Source: Balanoglossus misakiensis (taxonomy: Eukaryota; Hemichordata). Taken from it: a stretch of DNA of 64,000 bases. Shown here one piece after another: positions 52,821 to 62,182 of the stretch. The position numbers and the translations under genes are program-made. Every line of letters starts with the position of its first letter. The stretch's first letter is position 1. The stretch spans positions 3,472,001 through 3,536,000 of the forward strand of contig CM082597.2 in assembly GCA_040954595.2 (NCBI GenBank), in the 5' to 3' direction. Under the pieces are notes generated by a model. That model was not told the DNA's origin and made no database searches. It was given only the letters and a program-made list of their open reading frames with translations.

Positions 52821-53065
52821 GCTTGCACGATATATCAAGCATGTTTAAGTTCCACGCGCAGCGGAAAAAAAACAACAACGCTAAAATACTACCCTATCTG
52901 ACAACCAATATATGACGCTCACAAAGCCGTATATTCGAGAAAGCGACAAGCGTACGCACACGTTAAGTGCATTAAATATTCCCCGACCTTAGTGGAAAGA
53001 CGGGAAAATATTATAGTTTCTCATCCGTCACTAGAGTCTATTCACAAACGTGCGTAATTGAAACC

Positions 53066-53079
53066 GTTGCCATGGGCAC
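53066..53079. promoter_or_regulatory. RFX X-box-like palindrome upstream of gene A
   Basis: GTTGCCATGGGCAC is close to the X-box pattern of two GTTRCC-type half sites in inverted orientation. Its position about 250 bases from the start codon suits a promoter element, but binding is inferred. Confidence 0.35.
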
Positions 53080-53228
53080 CGACTCTCACAACGGAGCTTA
53101 AGCCTGCGTGATTAATTCAAAGCGCACCAAAATGTACAATATTGCGTGTGGTCGTCGTTGCTATGACCATGCGACGCGCGCGTCTCCACCTGCTGTTGGT
53201 TACATACGCAGTCTCTGTACCCGCCTTG

Positions 53229-53266
<38 letters not shown>

Positions 53267-53276
53267 CAGACAGACA
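53229..53276. repeat. (GA)n/(GACA)n microsatellite
   Basis: A short GA run followed by GACA units, upstream of gene A. Confidence 0.88.
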
Positions 53277-54001
53277 TAGGATGAGGAGGAGGATACGTCA
53301 TGAAGCGGCAGCTGGCGTCCACTGCGCGATTACTAGCATTTTTCTTAAAGCTTGCCTGATGCGAAACAACAGGTTTTTGAACGCTTTCCAGCACAATGAC
53401 CTCGTAACCACTGTGTGACTTTCTCTTTTGTGTGAGGGTACGCTAAATCACGTGACACACTTATAGCAGGCTCGCTTGTCGCAATATATAGGTCATGAAG
53501 TGGGATGTGCTCCAATTACCGACATTGCTCGCTCAAGTTCAAGAGTTCAACTTAGTTTTTGGCCTAGCAATCAAATGAAGGGACTGTTCTTCTGTATGTC
53601 TATGCATGTACAATTTCAAGGCATGAGTTCAAATCCGACATGATTTCTGAGAGGTAAAATATGACAAACATGCATGCCTTGCGTCCTGTGCAACCGTAAG
53701 TGGTATACGGGGTCATTTGGGCGCCATGTTGTACAATTCGACCCGGGGTGACTCCTAACCTTAATACACAACAACTAGATAATCGCCAGCCGCACCAGGG
53801 CCGCTTAAAATATCGTCACATGGCAACGTCACAATGGTGATGAAATGCAGATATCACATAAGGAAGCTAGTTTACTGCTTGCCGTGATCCAAGTACTCAC
53901 ACTAGGTGCGTATATGTACATAGTGGCATCCAGTGCATTCGTAGTCATTAGGGATTCCAATATAGGCATATATACGAGGGCTCACTTGAATCATTACAAA
54001 A

Positions 54002-54007
54002 TTTATT
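54002..54007 (-). terminator. Candidate polyadenylation signal of gene B
   Basis: AATAAA on the minus strand, about 145 bases after the gene B stop. It is the nearest consensus hexamer; use is inferred. Confidence 0.45.
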
Positions 54008-54151
54008 ATAATTAAACTGTATGCATACAAGTTGCATTCTGAAAGAATATACCGCTGTGCGTTGAATTATGAAGTGCAAAACTCGCGGCCTATTTTATAT
54101 TGAACGATATTTCCAAACCAATGGATTGTCTAAGTGCAAGGTGGGTCCCTC

Positions 54152-54271
54152 TTAGAAGTTTTTCCGATGGCCTAATTTAAGGTATGTTCGGCCCAGCAGA
54201 AGGAAATAAGCGATTAACTGGAATCCAACGGCAAGAAGAACCAGTACGGAAACATTTCGCGGGAAGCACTC
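54152..54271 (-). CDS. Gene B exon 18 (TM6 and stop)
   Basis: 120 nt. It encodes a third loop cysteine (ECFPRN), the last membrane segment and a basic tail (LGHRKNF) before TAA. Confidence 0.94.
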   Translation of the reverse strand, partial: ECFPRNVSVLVLLAVGFQLIAYFLLLGRTYLKLGHRKNF

Positions 54272-57200
54272 CTGAAAATAAAATGAATGATTTTAACAAC
54301 GTTTTGAAGACTGGCTTGATTCACAGCAATGTATACTAGTACTATTAGAAATAATTGTACATACAGGCGGAAAATACTTATGCATAATCACCTTATGCAA
54401 ATTAGAAAAAATATCCCCCATATTGGGGAACAGAGACCAACAGACACTTTATGAGAAAAACATTATTCTACATTCAAATTTGACTAGTCCACTGAGAATG
54501 GCATTCTCTACTGCACGTAAGGTATTTTGCATACGTACTGGGTCAAAGTTGTATTTGTCCAAGACAGCATCACCATCAGCGATACAACCAGCTTCCGTTG
54601 TATTGAAATCGTCCTCACATTCTGCACACACCATAGGAATAAATTTTACACATTAGCCTGTGCACAACATAGAAGCCTCTGTTCGTTTGCATACAAGTCA
54701 TCCCACAACTACCAAGCCACGCAAGATCTCGCAGGGTCTCATGGAATTTGGAAAGTGGTCTATTAGTTTGACGCCTTAATGCTTTATATACACAGTGTAT
54801 CTTACCGATGCCACCGTATTCGTACCACTGGTTGACTGACAGAGCTTCGTAGCCGTACCTCGTGAACGAGATGTACGCAAGCCAACTGAGGTAGTCAGGG
54901 ATTGTTCTATGCATTAAAACAAAATGAACAAAATACTGCAGTAAGCACCGTGTACACAAGTGAAACACAAGACTACCAATGATTCATGACATGGACATAT
55001 TAAATTTCGATCAATGTCAATACAGAAAGTTTTGATAGACTCAATACAACAACATACTATGTAAACGAATCACAGTGCTTGTTAATAAATGATAAATATA
55101 AATATTCGTAGTATCAAGCCCACCATATTACAAATATACAGTCGACGTTCGATAAAAATTCGTTGCTGAGATTTATACAAATTAGATGCAGATTAGATTT
55201 ATTCATACAAGGTCTAGATGGAATAATTCTTTATCTAATCAATACACGATTTAATGTTAAAACAACCTTTAAACCTGACAACCCCCTATCACATGACTTT
55301 AAGTAATATTTCGAGCCTTCTAGTAGATCAATGCAGATCACGAAAAATTGACATCATGATACTCACTCGACGTTGATGTAAAATCCGGCAAATATATCTA
55401 TGGGTATTATTATGAATGCACCAATGGCCAGAGCAATACCGTCGCTTGTGCTTGCAGTGGATATTGTAAAACCTGTGGTGAAATGAATGTTAGTATTTCA
55501 TTGTATTTTCCCCAATAGCAGAAGTGCCAAAGAGTAGACACTAACAGACAAGGTGAGAGTCTAGTAAAATGATAAAGCAAGAAAACAAAAGGAAGACTGG
55601 TATGCTTTTAGTGGCCTATACAGAACGAATGAACAGTATATGGTTGAACTAACCTAAGGCAGAGGCAGCTAGTCCTATAATGAACAGCAGAAACAGGTAC
55701 AAGAAGAACCTTTCTATGTCCGGGTTAAGTCCTTTGGTGGAAACAAAGAACAAACACTATTTCGTCAATATAACAATTGTCAATGAGTCGAACAAGAAAT
55801 TACATTTGTACATAGAATAGAATATGATGCATTACATATGATTTAGAGATGATCATGATGAGAGCAATGTTTACCTGTCATCCAATAGGAGATACTTCCT
55901 GCGAAAATTGCAACAATAAGGCAAATTGGAATCTGAAAAGTATAAATATTGAATATTGAGACAATACAGATACACTATTGAAAGATGTCTGAAGATAACA
56001 GAAGAATAAATGTTAGTTATGTCACACAATTGATGATGTGTAAGTTTTGCTTTATATAATTAAAACCCCATTCTGTTTTCGCTTGGAGGTATCACCATGG
56101 TTTCGACACCCCAAACTTACCTCGGTAAGACTTTTTGCTAAGAAGTAAGTGTCTGTCCTGTACATCCCATTGAAGTGTTCTCTAAAGAATAGCACAGCTT
56201 CAGGCTGAATGCTCTGAAATGTATTATAATGAAACAATGCTTATTGTCAAATAACAAACAATCATGATGTCCAGTAAACCAAGAAAAACATGGTATATGT
56301 TATTAATGGGGATCCACATTATGCACAAACGGTACTGATCAAAAAGAAAGTTCATCATGGCATATCCATCGGGCAGATATACTGGAAGAAATATATTTGA
56401 TACCCTTATCGTCTGCCAGTAGGAATCCTGTCCAACCATATACAACATGAGAAACAACATTCCTTGGATACTTCTAACACCAGACTGTGAGTATGGGATT
56501 TGAAAATATGCCAGACCAATCAATACTGACATCACCTAATAACAAAGAAGATCACTTATGTTATGATTAAGTTAAAACTCTGAAGGAAGGGCAAGTATGC
56601 AAGTCAGTAATTGAGTGAAAGATTAACTGACTGACATGTACACTTAGTCAAGATGTATGTATGTATGTATGTATGTATGTATGTATGTATGTATGTATGT
56701 ATGTATGTATGTATTTATGTATGTATGTATGTATGTATGTATGTGAATATACTGATAATAAAATACCTTTTCTCGATTCTGACGAAGGTATTTAACGTGT
56801 TAAAATGCATTTGGATGTCTGGTTTAAAACTTTAAGTTACCAATGCAAAGAGGAGTCGAATTTTCATCACAGCTCTGTCTCTAAGCGTCCTTAGTGATGA
56901 TCTCCACAGCAGTGTCCTAAACTGTGTCAGCCAAGTGTTCTTGTATCTGTGAAGACAACACCATGTCCACTTGAACACATTTGTACCAAATCAAAATATA
57001 TGCCTAATGACAACTACAATTACGACAAAAAGAATAGCAACAACTAATCATACTTCCAACACCTCAAGAACCACTACATTGTACATATAACCTTACATGT
57101 TGCCATGGTCTACTGGGCAGTATATGAATATGCATAAATGTATACCTGACACTATGATCATGTTCTTTAATGGCGGGTACATGACTAGAGTAAGCACACA

Positions 57201-58951
57201 GTTAACATACTTTGTGGTTATGATTACGCAATGTACTTGCCCTGTTTCTGCCACACTTTTTAAGTTCCTCTGTAAAACAGGCAAATAAATGGTTTATTGA
57301 TTACATTTTTGCTTCATGGAGTACAGAAAATGACACGAAGCAGACGGAAAGAGTAATATTGGCGGAATCTATAAGACTTCGGATAAACGACAGATGAAAG
57401 CCATCACAGACAGCACATCAAAGATTTGCGCCATCGGCGGCTGTATTTTATGGATTCCTTCGTTCCATTTCAAACGATAGTATACACGAGTATGCAAGTT
57501 ATATTCTCCACATCACATCCTCAGGACAATTCAGTGAAAGGAGACACCTATTTGGGCTTAAAGGGCAGGGGTCGTCCCGTCTGCACCTGCGCTGATGGTA
57601 TGATTCCAAGACACAGTGATTCTCACCATGATTGATTTCCTTCTAATTCTTCCCTTAAACATCTGATCATGGATAACTTCTTGGACTTTGTTGTAGTACC
57701 TAGATTCTGCGTAGCAGTTGCATATTGTCTTGAAATTTAAATTTAAATAAGAAAAAATTGTTTATGATCTGCTACCATTAGGTTTGTCGATGGTTGAGTG
57801 TGACTGGTTCATTGATAAATATTCAAATGAGCTGTGTCCTGTCTGGATATTCCTGACTGAATTATACAGTTCGTCTCTAGCAGAAAACACGGCATGGCAA
57901 ATACCTAAAAAAACCGCATACCTGAATGGAGTCTACCTCGCCTTCTGTTTCTGTGGCAACCGATATGATTTTTAGGAAGTAGTCTGCTGGATTGTAACTT
58001 TCAGGGCAGGAATAGCCAATGCGAGAGAAGTACTCGACTGCCTCGTTGCGTGGACCCATGTAAGCACAGCGCCCTTCGCACAACAGTAATATGCTAGTTG
58101 TGAACAAGATAAAGCAAACAAGAAAACCAATAAACATAGCAGAAATACATCATTTTCATAAGTCTGGCGCTCTAACACATCATGAATTTGAACTCAAAGC
58201 GAGGCCAATAGGGAAAGTTGACCAATCACATCAAGGGGATATCCCCATTGGCCTCGCTTTAAGTTCAGACTTGAAGACAGACATGGATAAACAATGCTCG
58301 TACACGGACAGAGATGCATACGGGTACTAGTTACATAGCGACATATGCAGAGAAAGATAGACAGATACGCAGATAAACATGTATTCGTTATACTTACTTA
58401 TCAAGATGCTCAAATATCACCGAGGACGGTTGGTGTATAGTGCATATTATAGCATGGCCACTACTCGACAAATCATTCAATTTACTGGCCACAATTTCTG
58501 CCATGAATTCATCAAGACCGGTTGTTGGTTCATCACAGATAAGTAATGGGGGATCTGTCAATAGCTGGTGGAAAATACATAGGACAAATTTAGGATATTT
58601 GTTTGAATGGTGTCATGAATGTATGTCAGAAACTGCACTCGGCACTGCATGGGAAGGAGTACGTGTTAAGTCAAACTGACACCACTGTGTTACTTCATAT
58701 AATTTGCCAACATGAGTCAATATGCCTTATGATCCGAACATCATCTACAATAATGCAGTACTCATTAACACATGTAGTAAATACATGCACTAATCACCAT
58801 TACATGGGATGACAAGATAACGGTACTGTCGAATCCATACGAACCTCCGCAGCCACTGAGAGTCTTTTTCGCTCCCCTCCAGAAATGCCTGTCGATGAAC
58901 CAGCTTCGCCGATCATCGTATCTGCGCAACTCATCAAGCCGAGCTAAATAG

Positions 58952-58985
<34 letters not shown>

Positions 58986-61022
58986 CGAACAGTCAGTCTG
59001 TCAGAGTAAATGACCTTAAAACTTATCTGCCAAAAAGTGTGTTTCTATCAATTCATTTCGGTTCAAGAGTGAAAATTTTCTCAAGTCTCTGCAGTACAAT
59101 TAGCTTTTGTATCGTACCTCTTCTATAACTTCTTCTACTCTTTGTAATCTTTCTTCTTTCAAAATTCCTCTGTCCATTCTAAGCATTGCCTATGTGTTAA
59201 AAAATAAACGATACGGACAAGATACGTAATGAACGATAAAAGGGCGAGGGTAAACGATTGGGAGAACTCTGGACACTCGAGTTCGTTGGATGGAAACATA
59301 CACAAACCGTGCTTTCAGTTGGTCAATTCTGGCGTTTATGTTATAATGACCCATTATCACTATAGCTTATATGAACTTCATTTTTTCAAACATGGCAGAA
59401 ATCAGCCATCTTGAAATTGTAGGGAGAATTAATATACACGACTTGTCAAATTAGACAACTGTATAATACCTGGAATTGAAGCTGTTCTCTGACTGTGAGT
59501 GAATTCAAAAAGATGTCCTCCTGTTGGACGTAGCCCATGGCGGTCGAAATAATGTCGTCCACGGGCTCCCCATTCACCATGATGCTGCCTTCGACTTCCA
59601 GTCCATCCTTGGCGCGAAATGTGATCGCGTCCAGCAAAGATGATTTGCCACTGCCGCTGTGATTCCAAATTGAAATGTCGTTTGTGGATGTGATATTGGC
59701 AACTATGGCGAGTACATTGGTGGTTGTTAATGTAATTTCTGTCGCTACAAACTAATCATGGAAATCTGACCCGCTATGTGTTCGTGAATCGGATGGAACC
59801 CATACAAGCATACGGGTCGACCCACCCTTTTAAGCAAGGGCATGTATAGTTTTGCGTTCAAAAATCATTTCCCCGGGCCCTTTACCCTGACTCCAGAGTG
59901 CACTCACATCGGAGTGACCTCAGTTGACCCAGATCTATCTTATCACTGTCAGATTAAACCTTTGCCCAGAAACATGTGTATGCAGACACTCACCTTGGCC
60001 CAAGTACGGCCAACAACGAACCGGGTTTGGTGTAGCCGCTCACTGTAATGTGAAAGGAAAAAAACAATAACAACAGCAGCAGGGGCAGGTGCTCGAATGA
60101 TGTAATCTATGAGGACAGTAATTTGATTGGTTTACTGTTTCACCCTTTAACGCTGTCCACTGGCTGGTCTAGGCTATGGGGGGATGGGTGCGCGTGTATA
60201 CCCGAAGGCCGGCTAGCCGTGCACGGATGGGTATTTTGACAACCTTGAAATTTCAGTTTATTTGCTTTGAGGCCCTCATTCTTTATCTACTGTTATCTGT
60301 TGTGCTCTTTTAACCCTTAACACACTTATGTCCACTTCTCTGTCTCTCTGTGCGATTCCATCTCCCACCCCCCCCCCTCACTCCCTCCCTCCATATCTCT
60401 CTTTTCCTCCATCTCCCTCAGTCTCTCTCTCATATACAGCTATCTCTTCATTGCTATATCAGCGCATCATGAGCTGCCTGATTAAATATTAAACACCACA
60501 AATCTCATCAACTGATAATTTTTCTAAAATGTTAGCAAGGTGTGCTTGTCCCCGTTAACACAAGTCGTGTTTATCCAAAAAGACAAAAAAGACAACTACA
60601 TGCCATCTAACAGCAACAACAACAAAATCATCTCATTTTTTAAGTTGCACTATCACAATTCTATGATGGATGTTCTCAGTTGAGATCCCCATGAAGGTAC
60701 AATAGTTTTGGGGTCAAGATGTTCAGTGGACGACATCTGATTTCTTCTCACCTTGAGTCACAATTTCCCGTCCGACTCCGACATCGTCGTCGTGCCTTCT
60801 CCACGGCAGACGGCTTTTCTTGGGGGCGGTTCTCACCGTGATGTTATCCCACGTCAGGGTCAGACTCTGGTCCTGGAAAATGGTGGAGCGACGCGGCGCC
60901 CTGAAGCGGAACGAGGCAAATGACGTCTCCTGACCGTCGCTGTCCGAGTCGCTGCTGTGTCCCCCGCTGTCCTGAAAACGCCTCCACGCCCCGAGGACGA
61001 ATCTACCTTCTGTTTCCATCAT
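54152..61022 (-). CDS. ABCG (white-type) half transporter, canonical copy (gene B), 18 exons
   Basis: The joined exons give 674 residues in the ABCG order, ATPase domain first and membrane domain second, the usual half-transporter length. Visible motifs are Walker A GPSGSGKS (105-112), Q-loop Q151, signature GISGGERKR (212-220), Walker B LLICDEPT (233-240), D-loop GLD (242-244) and H-loop IHQPSS with H270. Six hydrophobic segments follow, at roughly 415-435, 445-460, 484-510, 520-538, 550-570 and 644-662. The last extracellular loop carries C609, C620 and C637 and an NTT glycosylation sequon. Such proteins dimerise and export lipids, pigment precursors or xenobiotics; the substrate cannot be read here. 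The start is the first of two ATGs at 61022-61017, giving an acidic, serine-rich N-terminus. The stop is TAA at 54154-54152. Exon phases equal those of gene A, about 1.3 kb downstream. One intron uses a GC donor. Family assignment is firm; orthology to a named ABCG is not resolved. Confidence 0.94.
54539..54621 (-). CDS. Gene B exon 17 (extracellular loop)
   Basis: 83 nt. It encodes CEDDFNTTEAGC, with two cysteines and an NTT sequon, as in the disulfide-bearing loop of ABCG transporters. The donor is GTACGT. Confidence 0.88.
54806..54906 (-). CDS. Gene B exon 16
   Basis: 101 nt. It encodes IPDYLSWLAYISFTRYGYEAL and NQW, the re-entrant helix motif before the large extracellular loop of ABCG proteins (split here to keep the quoted motifs short). 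Confidence 0.93.
55367..55472 (-). CDS. Gene B exon 15 (TM5)
   Basis: 106 nt. It encodes GIALAIGAFIIIPIDIFAG and FYINV, the fifth membrane segment. The donor is GTGAGT. Confidence 0.92.
55654..55731 (-). CDS. Gene B exon 14 (TM4)
   Basis: 78 nt. It encodes LNPDIERFF and then a strongly hydrophobic segment ending AASALG. The donor is GTTAGT. Confidence 0.92.
55875..55932 (-). CDS. Gene B exon 13 (TM3)
   Basis: 58 nt. It encodes IPICLIVAIFAGSISYWMT, continuing the third membrane segment. The donor is GTAAAC. Confidence 0.92.
56121..56213 (-). CDS. Gene B exon 12
   Basis: 93 nt, phase 0. It encodes FFREHFNGMYRTDTYFLAK, the intracellular coupling motif shared by white- and ABCG1-type transporters. 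Confidence 0.95.
56404..56535 (-). CDS. Gene B exon 11 (TM1-TM2)
   Basis: 132 nt, phase 0. It encodes VMSVLIGLAYF, a short polar loop (YSQSGVRSIQG) and the second hydrophobic segment. Confidence 0.94.
56654..56744. repeat. (TATG)n microsatellite in gene B intron 10
   Basis: About twenty-two units with one TATT interruption. Confidence 0.9.
56841..56946 (-). CDS. Gene B exon 10 (entry to membrane domain)
   Basis: 106 nt. It encodes YKNTWLTQFRTLLWRSS, the pre-membrane motif conserved in ABCG proteins, and the start of the first membrane segment. Confidence 0.94.
57241..57269 (-). CDS. Gene B exon 9, 29-nt micro-exon with GC donor
   Basis: It encodes RNLKSVAET plus two bases of a split glycine codon. 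It is needed to restore frame between exons 8 and 10. The acceptor is TTACAG; the donor is GCAAGT, so this is a GC-AG intron. Gene A has a 29-nt exon at the same place. Confidence 0.82.
57627..57728 (-). CDS. Gene B exon 8 (linker)
   Basis: 102 nt, phase 0. It encodes the linker between the ATPase and membrane domains, with aromatic and basic residues (YAESRYYNK, KGRIRRKS). Confidence 0.88.
57922..58093 (-). CDS. Gene B exon 7
   Basis: 172 nt. It encodes LLLCEGRCAYMGPR and then the NPADYFLKII motif typical of the end of ABCG ATPase domains. The acceptor is ACTAG and the donor GTATGC. Confidence 0.94.
58189..58267. repeat. Inverted repeat in gene B intron 6
   Basis: TGAACTCAAAGCGAGGCCAA and its near-complement TTGGCCTCGCTTTAAGTTCA are about 35 bases apart within a 304-base intron. 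Confidence 0.7.
58398..58564 (-). CDS. Gene B exon 6 (Walker B, D-loop, H-loop)
   Basis: 167 nt. It encodes LLICDEPTTGLD and CTIHQPSS, so the catalytic glutamate and switch histidine are both present. The donor is GTAAGT. Confidence 0.95.
58845..58943 (-). CDS. Gene B exon 5 (ABC signature)
   Basis: 99 nt, phase 0. It encodes the segment ending GISGGERKRLSVAAE, a canonical ABCG signature. A (GATT)n tract lies immediately upstream of the acceptor. Confidence 0.95.
58951..58984. repeat. (GATT)n tract at the gene B exon 5 acceptor
   Basis: Eight tetranucleotide units (AATC on the plus strand) end 8 bases from the exon, occupying the branch-point and pyrimidine zone. Confidence 0.88.
59118..59189 (-). 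CDS. Gene B exon 4
   Basis: 72 nt, phase 0 at both ends. It encodes a charged helix AMLRMDRG...VEEVIEE of the ATPase helical region. The matching gene A exon is the same size. Confidence 0.92.
59470..59656 (-). CDS. Gene B exon 3 (Walker A, Q-loop)
   Basis: 187 nt. It opens on GSGKSS of Walker A and runs through MVNGEPVDD and the Q-loop GYVQQED to LTVREQLQFQ. The acceptor is CACAG and the donor GTATTA. Confidence 0.95.
59994..60042 (-). CDS. Gene B exon 2
   Basis: 49 nt between TTACAG and GTGAGT. It encodes SGYTKPGSLLAVLGP, the strand leading into Walker A; the motif is completed by the next exon. Confidence 0.92.
60340..60435. repeat. CT-rich simple sequence in gene B intron 1
   Basis: CT, CCCT and poly-C runs over about 95 bases. 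Confidence 0.8.
60752..61022 (-). CDS. Gene B exon 1
   Basis: Encodes residues 1-90, an acidic and serine-rich leader with SDSDSDG, then RAPRRST and LTLTW, which also occur in gene A. The donor is GTGAGA, leaving a one-base split codon. Confidence 0.88.
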
Positions 61023-61482
61023 CAACCCTGTCGTGGATCAAGCTGATGTAGCTTCCTTGGTGAAAGCCAACAGGGACACCCTTTTAACAACGCGTTGAGT
61101 CACGTACTTGTCGAACTGGTGCGGACTTTAACCCTTGCCCTGGGGTGACCGACCGAGACCTTCCATGCGATAGGGTGATCATGTGAGTGTGTGTGGAAAA
61201 CACTGCCAAGTGATGAAGTCGGTAACATTTATATGTGGTGGGGTTGTGAGTTGCATGGAAAAACTAACAATGTCTATATGGTAATTGGTATTCACGTCGA
61301 AACATATGGTCAATAATCAACCATTTTATAGTATACAATCACTGTGTTGTTTTAGGACGACTATGTTACTGGTACAGTTAAAAGGCGATGACATTAGTTC
61401 TAAGCATTTTTACTATTACATTCGAGGGTGTAGCGTGGAGTAGGGTTTAACCAAGCTGTGGAAACGCACCTGTTCCGCCGGA

Positions 61483-61525
61483 GGGGAGTATATGCTAATT
61501 ATCGCTGGGTAATTAGCATATCCCC
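61483..61525. promoter_or_regulatory. Palindrome with POU and homeodomain cores upstream of gene B
   Basis: ATATGCTAATTA (61490-61501) and its exact reverse complement (61510-61521) face each other across 8 bases, with GGGG/CCCC outside. ATGCTAAT resembles a POU octamer and TAATTA is a homeodomain core. It sits about 460-505 bases upstream of the gene B ATG. A regulatory role is inferred. Confidence 0.35.
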
Positions 61526-61668
61526 TGAGGGTAGTGGAGGGAGGAAGTTTAGGAAATCTGGGCATTTAAGGGCGATGGTCTTCTAAACTGCGCATGTGTG
61601 ACTTTTCTGTTTATAAACACACCATAGACACTACATACTGTTCAGGGAGGCCCTGCCAACCATTACAA

Positions 61669-61674
61669 TTTATT
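61669..61674 (-). terminator. Candidate polyadenylation signal of gene C
   Basis: AATAAA on the minus strand, about 350 bases after the gene C stop. It is the first consensus hexamer I found; use is inferred. Confidence 0.35.
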
Positions 61675-62021
61675 AAAATGAGATAAATATACATGTAACC
61701 ACAAGCAATTTTTACCATATGCGGGCATGAATTAAGATTATTGTATACATTTAATAATGGTCCAATTTTCACTTTAAATACTAGTGGTATCAATAACAGA
61801 TGTGTTAAAATGTACAATAAATAAAGATTCAAACGTGCCTTGCAAGAAAAAAATCATCTTGTTCGTGTTATAAATTCTGTGCATTTCCAAGGAAAGAATT
61901 ACATAAGAAACCTAACGTGAATTTGGTTTTATCAACCCATAATATGGTCCAAATGGACTTAATTCTCTGTTGATACGTCATCAACATGCTAAGTAGTTTA
62001 GGACCTCAGTGACCTCATCTC

Positions 62022-62182
62022 TTACAACACTGGTTGACGCACGTTTGTCACGTGACCCTTCACTGTTGCCAGGTTACCGGGAGGGTCGTATTCACACGCG
62101 ATTTGGGTATCGCCGTTAGTGTCCACGATGTTGGCACAACCCAACTTCAAACTATTTGCCCAGACCACCTGAGTAAAATGAC
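62022..62182 (-). CDS. Gene C, last exon (CAP domain end)
   Basis: 161 nt. It encodes GHFTQVVWANS and CEYDPPGN, then TAA. Confidence 0.93.

Larger units (their letters stand above)
52821..54151. other. Spacer between genes B and A
   Basis: About 1.3 kb holding the 3' flank of gene B and the presumed promoter of gene A. It contains a GACA microsatellite and an RFX X-box-like palindrome about 250 bases upstream of the gene A ATG. I see no exon. Confidence 0.7.
61023..62021. other. Spacer between genes C and B
   Basis: About 1 kb holding the 3' flank of gene C and the 5' flank of gene B, both on the minus strand. It contains a POU/homeodomain-like palindrome near 61500. I see no TATA box or exon. 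Confidence 0.7.

Noticed and set aside
53600-53640. Possible tRNA B-box (GAGTTCAAATCC)
   Set aside because: No A-box at proper spacing and no cloverleaf can be drawn.
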